From: Caballeronia sordidicola
GTDB taxonomy: Bacteria; Pseudomonadota; Gammaproteobacteria; Burkholderiales; Burkholderiaceae
Length of the DNA stretch: 34,979 nucleotides
Assembly: GCF_002220365.1 (NCBI RefSeq)
Contig: NZ_MTHB01000136.1
Span: forward strand, 1 to 34,979
Direction: 5' to 3'
Shown here: positions 32,363-34,979 of the stretch, piece after piece
Numbering within the stretch: the stretch's first letter is position 1
Layout of the letters: every line of letters starts with the position of its first letter
Program-made: the position numbers and the translations under genes
Notes under the pieces: model-generated
What the model was told of the DNA's origin: nothing
The model's input: only the letters and a program-made list of their open reading frames with translations
Database searches by the model: none

Positions 32363-34297
32363 TCAACGATAGATTACTGCGAACGGGCGACTAACCACGT
32401 CTTGACCGAAGCCAACACTCCAGACAGGGTGGTTGGAACCATCCCACACCACGGGGGTAGTGGCCTGATTCATTCTATAGCTATCAAGGCGAATGAACGA
32501 GTAGTAAGGAATATTGCCGTCCCAATACTGGCCCATTGTGAACACCGTTTTCCCGTCAGGAGAATAGACATATGGGAGAGACCAATTGCTTGGAATACCA
32601 CCGGTGATAGCGCTAAATGACCCTGTGGCGACGGTGTAAATAAGCGGTGCAATACCCTTCTTGTTCGTTCCTAGCAGAACCTGATTGCTGTCGAGTACGT
32701 GCAAGTCATGAACGCTGGCATCCGCAGGGCTGATCGGTTGCAAGACATTATATTGACCGCTTTGAGTGTCAAGATTAGCCATGAAAGGAGCAAGCTGGTT
32801 GTCGGGACCGGGATCAGCAAGGTAAAGCGTTTTCTCGTCGGGCGTTGCACCCGCGACCAATGGTTGCGACCGAGCTGTGCCAGCAGAATACGAGGCAATT
32901 TGGGTGTGGGAGTTTGTATCCACCACGACGATCGACTGCGCACTGCCCGTCCCGCTGTTCCTGACGACGTAGAGCCGCTGGCCTGAGGTATTACGCTGCG
33001 CAACGATTTGTTTTGCGCCGGTAATTGGCAAATCCCAGGCTACAGCCAGCGTGCTCAGGTCGTAGGCTCGCAATCCTCCCGCAGCGCCTTGCTTCCAGAC
33101 GACATACGCGTATTTGCTGTCACCCGACATTTTCATGTCTACAACTTCTTCGACAATCGCTTTTTGTCCCTTCAGCGTATCCGTTTGGGTGTCGATGTAG
33201 CCAAGAACCGAGCTGCCTTTCTGCTGGTTGAATAGCGTGTAGGCGACCTTGTTTCCGTCGGGAGTAGCGAAGAAATGGCGAAGTATGAAACCATCTGCGT
33301 TTGGAATGGTGATGGAATCGGCCACATCAGCAAAAGTCTTGCTATCTTGTATCGATACGATGGGTGGATCGTTCGCTGTAAAGACCGAATATATCTTGCT
33401 TCCAGGTTTCCCGTAGTACTTCTGCACCATGGTTATGTCACCGGCGGTCAGTCCACGAGCGCCATTAAAAAATCCGCCCGGCGTACAGTAATTCATAATG
33501 GAGCCTGCATCCCAAGGCCCAAGCACGGCACCACCCGTCATAATTTTGTAGTCGGGATCGTCTTTCAGCACTTGATCGATGCAAGCAGTAGGTGTGTCCG
33601 GTCGGTCTTGCTCATGAATGAATGCCAACAGATGGCCAAATTCATGAATGGCTTCATTTTTGACGCACATTTCTTTCATCGACGTAGCGGTACAACCAGT
33701 TTCGTATGACGCGAAATCAAGGTTAAGCTTAATATTTTGATTCCAACCGATGCCTGCTTCACCTAACTGCCTCGTGACGGGCTTACCCGACATGATCAAC
33801 ATCCGAATGCCCAAATATGGAGGCGATTCGCCAAATACCGGACATTTGGTCCAATCGACAAACGTCACGTCTGAATTAGCGTCCCAAGCGCCAGTGACGG
33901 CCTCTTTTGTCCAGTTACGTTCCGTTTCGTCCCACCCGGACGGGTTATCCCAGCAGACATTTATCCGGTGGGAATTCCAAATCCACTGGGGATACAAATA
34001 GCCGCCTACCAAACCTTTTGGCTGGCCAGCCGTTTTTAATACCGCTTTTGTTGTGTCCGTGCTGCTGAGTACGGGCGGAGAAAATTTAACCTCCGAAAAT
34101 GTTGGTAAATGCATAGCCGCCTTGTTCGACCGCGTGTCTTTCGCAGTGTTTGAGTCGGCGGTTTTGGTCACTGCAGCAGTGGCCAAGGACGAACCACTGT
34201 CGTTCGCGCCGCATGCAGCAAGAGACGCTGCGAGGATGGTAGCGGAGAGCCATTTGACTAGAGGGGTCACTAGCCCCATAGTATTTTTCTTTGTCAT
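32363..34297 (-). CDS. Lipoprotein metalloprotease (astacin-like metzincin) with putative beta-propeller tail
   Basis: This 644-residue protein starts at 34297 (MTKKNTMGLV), giving a lipoprotein signal peptide with lipobox LAAC and lipidated Cys29; a further 33 codons upstream are open but precede the promoter. A metzincin catalytic region contains HEFGHLLAFIHEQ (residues 218-230), with zinc histidines at 218, 222 and 228 and catalytic Glu219, and the Met-turn SIMNY (266-270), as in M12A-type proteases. The usual glycine at motif position 8 is alanine (225). From about 305 the protein has repeats of WD/YVTN-like style (FATPDGNKVAYTLF, MSGDSKYAYVVW, YSPDGKTVFTMG), suggesting a beta-propeller. 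The gene is more A/T-rich than its neighbours. Secreted or surface proteolysis is inferred; the substrate is unknown. Confidence 0.82.
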   Translation of the reverse strand: MTKKNTMGLVTPLVKWLSATILAASLAACGANDSGSSLATAAVTKTADSNTAKDTRSNKAAMHLPTFSEVKFSPPVLSSTDTTKAVLKTAGQPKGLVGGYLYPQWIWNSHRINVCWDNPSGWDETERNWTKEAVTGAWDANSDVTFVDWTKCPVFGESPPYLGIRMLIMSGKPVTRQLGEAGIGWNQNIKLNLDFASYETGCTATSMKEMCVKNEAIHEFGHLLAFIHEQDRPDTPTACIDQVLKDDPDYKIMTGGAVLGPWDAGSIMNYCTPGGFFNGARGLTAGDITMVQKYYGKPGSKIYSVFTANDPPIVSIQDSKTFADVADSITIPNADGFILRHFFATPDGNKVAYTLFNQQKGSSVLGYIDTQTDTLKGQKAIVEEVVDMKMSGDSKYAYVVWKQGAAGGLRAYDLSTLAVAWDLPITGAKQIVAQRNTSGQRLYVVRNSGTGSAQSIVVVDTNSHTQIASYSAGTARSQPLVAGATPDEKTLYLADPGPDNQLAPFMANLDTQSGQYNVLQPISPADASVHDLHVLDSNQVLLGTNKKGIAPLIYTVATGSFSAITGGIPSNWSLPYVYSPDGKTVFTMGQYWDGNIPYYSFIRLDSYRMNQATTPVVWDGSNHPVWSVGFGQDVVSRPFAVIYR

Positions 34298-34327
34298 TAT
34301 TTGTATAATTGAAGTGAAATCAGGAAG

Positions 34328-34345
34328 GGCGCCTGTAACGGCGCC
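34328..34345. terminator. GGCGCC hairpin in the metalloprotease leader
   Basis: GGCGCC (34328-34333), 6-base loop, GGCGCC (34340-34345) forms a compact hairpin. On the rightward strand it is followed by TCTTTCT; on the leftward strand it sits in the leader of the metalloprotease gene. It may be an attenuator, or a leftover terminator of a lost gene. Confidence 0.4.
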
Positions 34346-34370
34346 TCTTTCTATTCGGTCACGATTCTTT

Positions 34371-34392
34371 ACGAAAATCGTTTTCGTTATAA
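34371..34392 (-). promoter_or_regulatory. Candidate promoter with overlapping operator for the metalloprotease gene
   Basis: A TTATAA -10-like box (34387-34392) abuts and shares one base with a perfect dyad ACGAAAA-TCG-TTTTCGT (34371-34387), so a protein bound to the dyad would cover the transcription start, near 34380. The leader would then be about 80 bases. No good -35 is seen, and the regulator is unknown. Confidence 0.4.
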
Positions 34393-34535
34393 GCATTCGA
34401 ATAGATCGGTTTATCTGAGTACTCTATGTAAATCAAGCACTGCGTCATGCCTTTAATAAAATTATTTTTTCTTTCTCATATTGATGGGCGGCCTCAAAAG
34501 CGAAGTGCAACACCTATCTCGTATAAGGTGTCGCA

Positions 34536-34979
34536 ATGCCCGAAAAAACTTCGTACCAGCAACTCCAACCTGAAGAGCGCCTGGCCATCGCAAGCTTGCG
34601 GCTACAGGATGTGAGTATCCGGGCCATGGCCCGGATACTCGGGCGCTCGCCAGCCACCGTTAGCCGTGAACTGACGCGAAACAGCTCTGCGCTTGGCTAT
34701 TCATCCCAGCCGGCTCAAGCACTGAGCGTCGCACGCCGCAGCGCGGGACGCCGCCCCAATAAGCTTTGCCTGCAAACCGTTTGCTGGCGAGTGGTTCTCA
34801 CCCTGCTCGAGTGGAAATGGTCGCCCCAACAGATATCGGGCACACTTAAACGTATGTATCCGACCGACTCGACCCAGCACGTTTCGCACGAAACCATTTA
34901 CACGGCTATCTACGCCCAGCCGCGCGGCGAACTGCGTCGTCAGCTCATTGCCTGCCTGCGCCACGGCCACAGCACGCGC
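34536..34979 (+). CDS. IS30 family transposase, N-terminal part (truncated by window edge)
   Basis: The reading frame from the ATG at 34536 (AAGGTG ribosome site just upstream) stays open for 148 codons to the window edge. It encodes MPEKTSYQQLQPEERLAIAS, followed by an HTH (SIRAMARILGRSPATVSREL, residues 27-46), and WSPQQISGTLKRMYP (about 95-109) with HVSHETIYTAIYAQPRGELR (about 116-135), all diagnostic of IS30 transposases. The catalytic DDE part lies beyond the window. No frameshift is seen in the visible part, so it may be an intact copy. Confidence 0.9.
   Translation, partial: MPEKTSYQQLQPEERLAIASLRLQDVSIRAMARILGRSPATVSRELTRNSSALGYSSQPAQALSVARRSAGRRPNKLCLQTVCWRVVLTLLEWKWSPQQISGTLKRMYPTDSTQHVSHETIYTAIYAQPRGELRRQLIACLRHGHSTR
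34615..34638. repeat. Perfect 24-base palindrome inside the IS30 transposase HTH region
   Basis: The half-site GTATCCGGGCCA is followed by its exact reverse complement. It codes for residues 27-35 of the transposase HTH segment. No coding reason requires perfect symmetry. Confidence 0.9.

Larger units (their letters stand above)
34486..34979 (+). mobile_element. IS30-family insertion sequence, left part (cut by window end)
   Basis: The non-coding left end, roughly from 34486 to 34535, contains AACACC and GGTGT arms near 34510-34532 and precedes an IS30-type transposase. The exact terminal repeat cannot be set without the other end, which lies outside the window. Confidence 0.65.

Overview
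The window is GC-rich, densely coded and typical of a Burkholderiaceae chromosome, closest in style to Paraburkholderia or Caballeronia. The evidence is the 473-residue AhcY with a holin-like gene and metF behind it, the flagellar block with fliE divergent from fliFGHIJK and a fliS-fliT-fliK-flhX side operon, and a dppABCDF-type transporter. This placement rests on gene content and recognised proteins, not on a database search.

Layout. (1) 53-5127: a winged-helix regulator faces pxpB-pxpC-pxpA, the ATP-dependent 5-oxoprolinase, followed by a DUF969/DUF979 membrane-protein pair that may import its substrate. (2) 5143-11924, minus strand: a complete peptide ABC transporter in the order dppA, hairpin, dppB, dppC, dppD, dppF, with a TraB/GumN protein overlapping the end. 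(3) 12361-15267, minus strand: an S-adenosylmethionine-cycle operon, ahcY, small holin-like membrane gene, metF, led by an S-adenosylhomocysteine riboswitch that I identify from conserved blocks and pairings. (4) 15374-17677: lrgA/cidA and lrgB/cidB divergent from a LysR regulator, with a LysR-type box in the shared gap. (5) 17793-21505: an inner-membrane-anchored DUF937-like/OmpA fusion and an AidB-type acyl-CoA dehydrogenase, facing away from each other. (6) 21552-32143: flagellar genes. fliS, fliT, a FliK-like gene and an FlhB-C-terminal-like gene run leftward from a near-consensus sigma-28 promoter. fliE also runs leftward, and fliF, fliG, fliH, fliI, fliJ and the main fliK run rightward with overlapping ends. 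(7) 32144-34979: visibly more A/T-rich DNA holding an unusual lipoprotein metalloprotease with a putative beta-propeller tail, then the start of an IS30-family insertion sequence cut by the window edge. This last part looks horizontally acquired.

The most informative non-coding elements are the SAH riboswitch (with two extra hairpins), the sigma-28 promoter, the LysR box about 65 bases from the likely lrgA start, and several strong hairpin terminators. The best candidates for undescribed biology are the DUF969/DUF979 pair as a 5-oxoproline carrier, the DUF937/OmpA fusion, and the metalloprotease-propeller lipoprotein with a substituted zinc-site glycine. No rRNA, tRNA, CRISPR array, prophage or defence system was seen.
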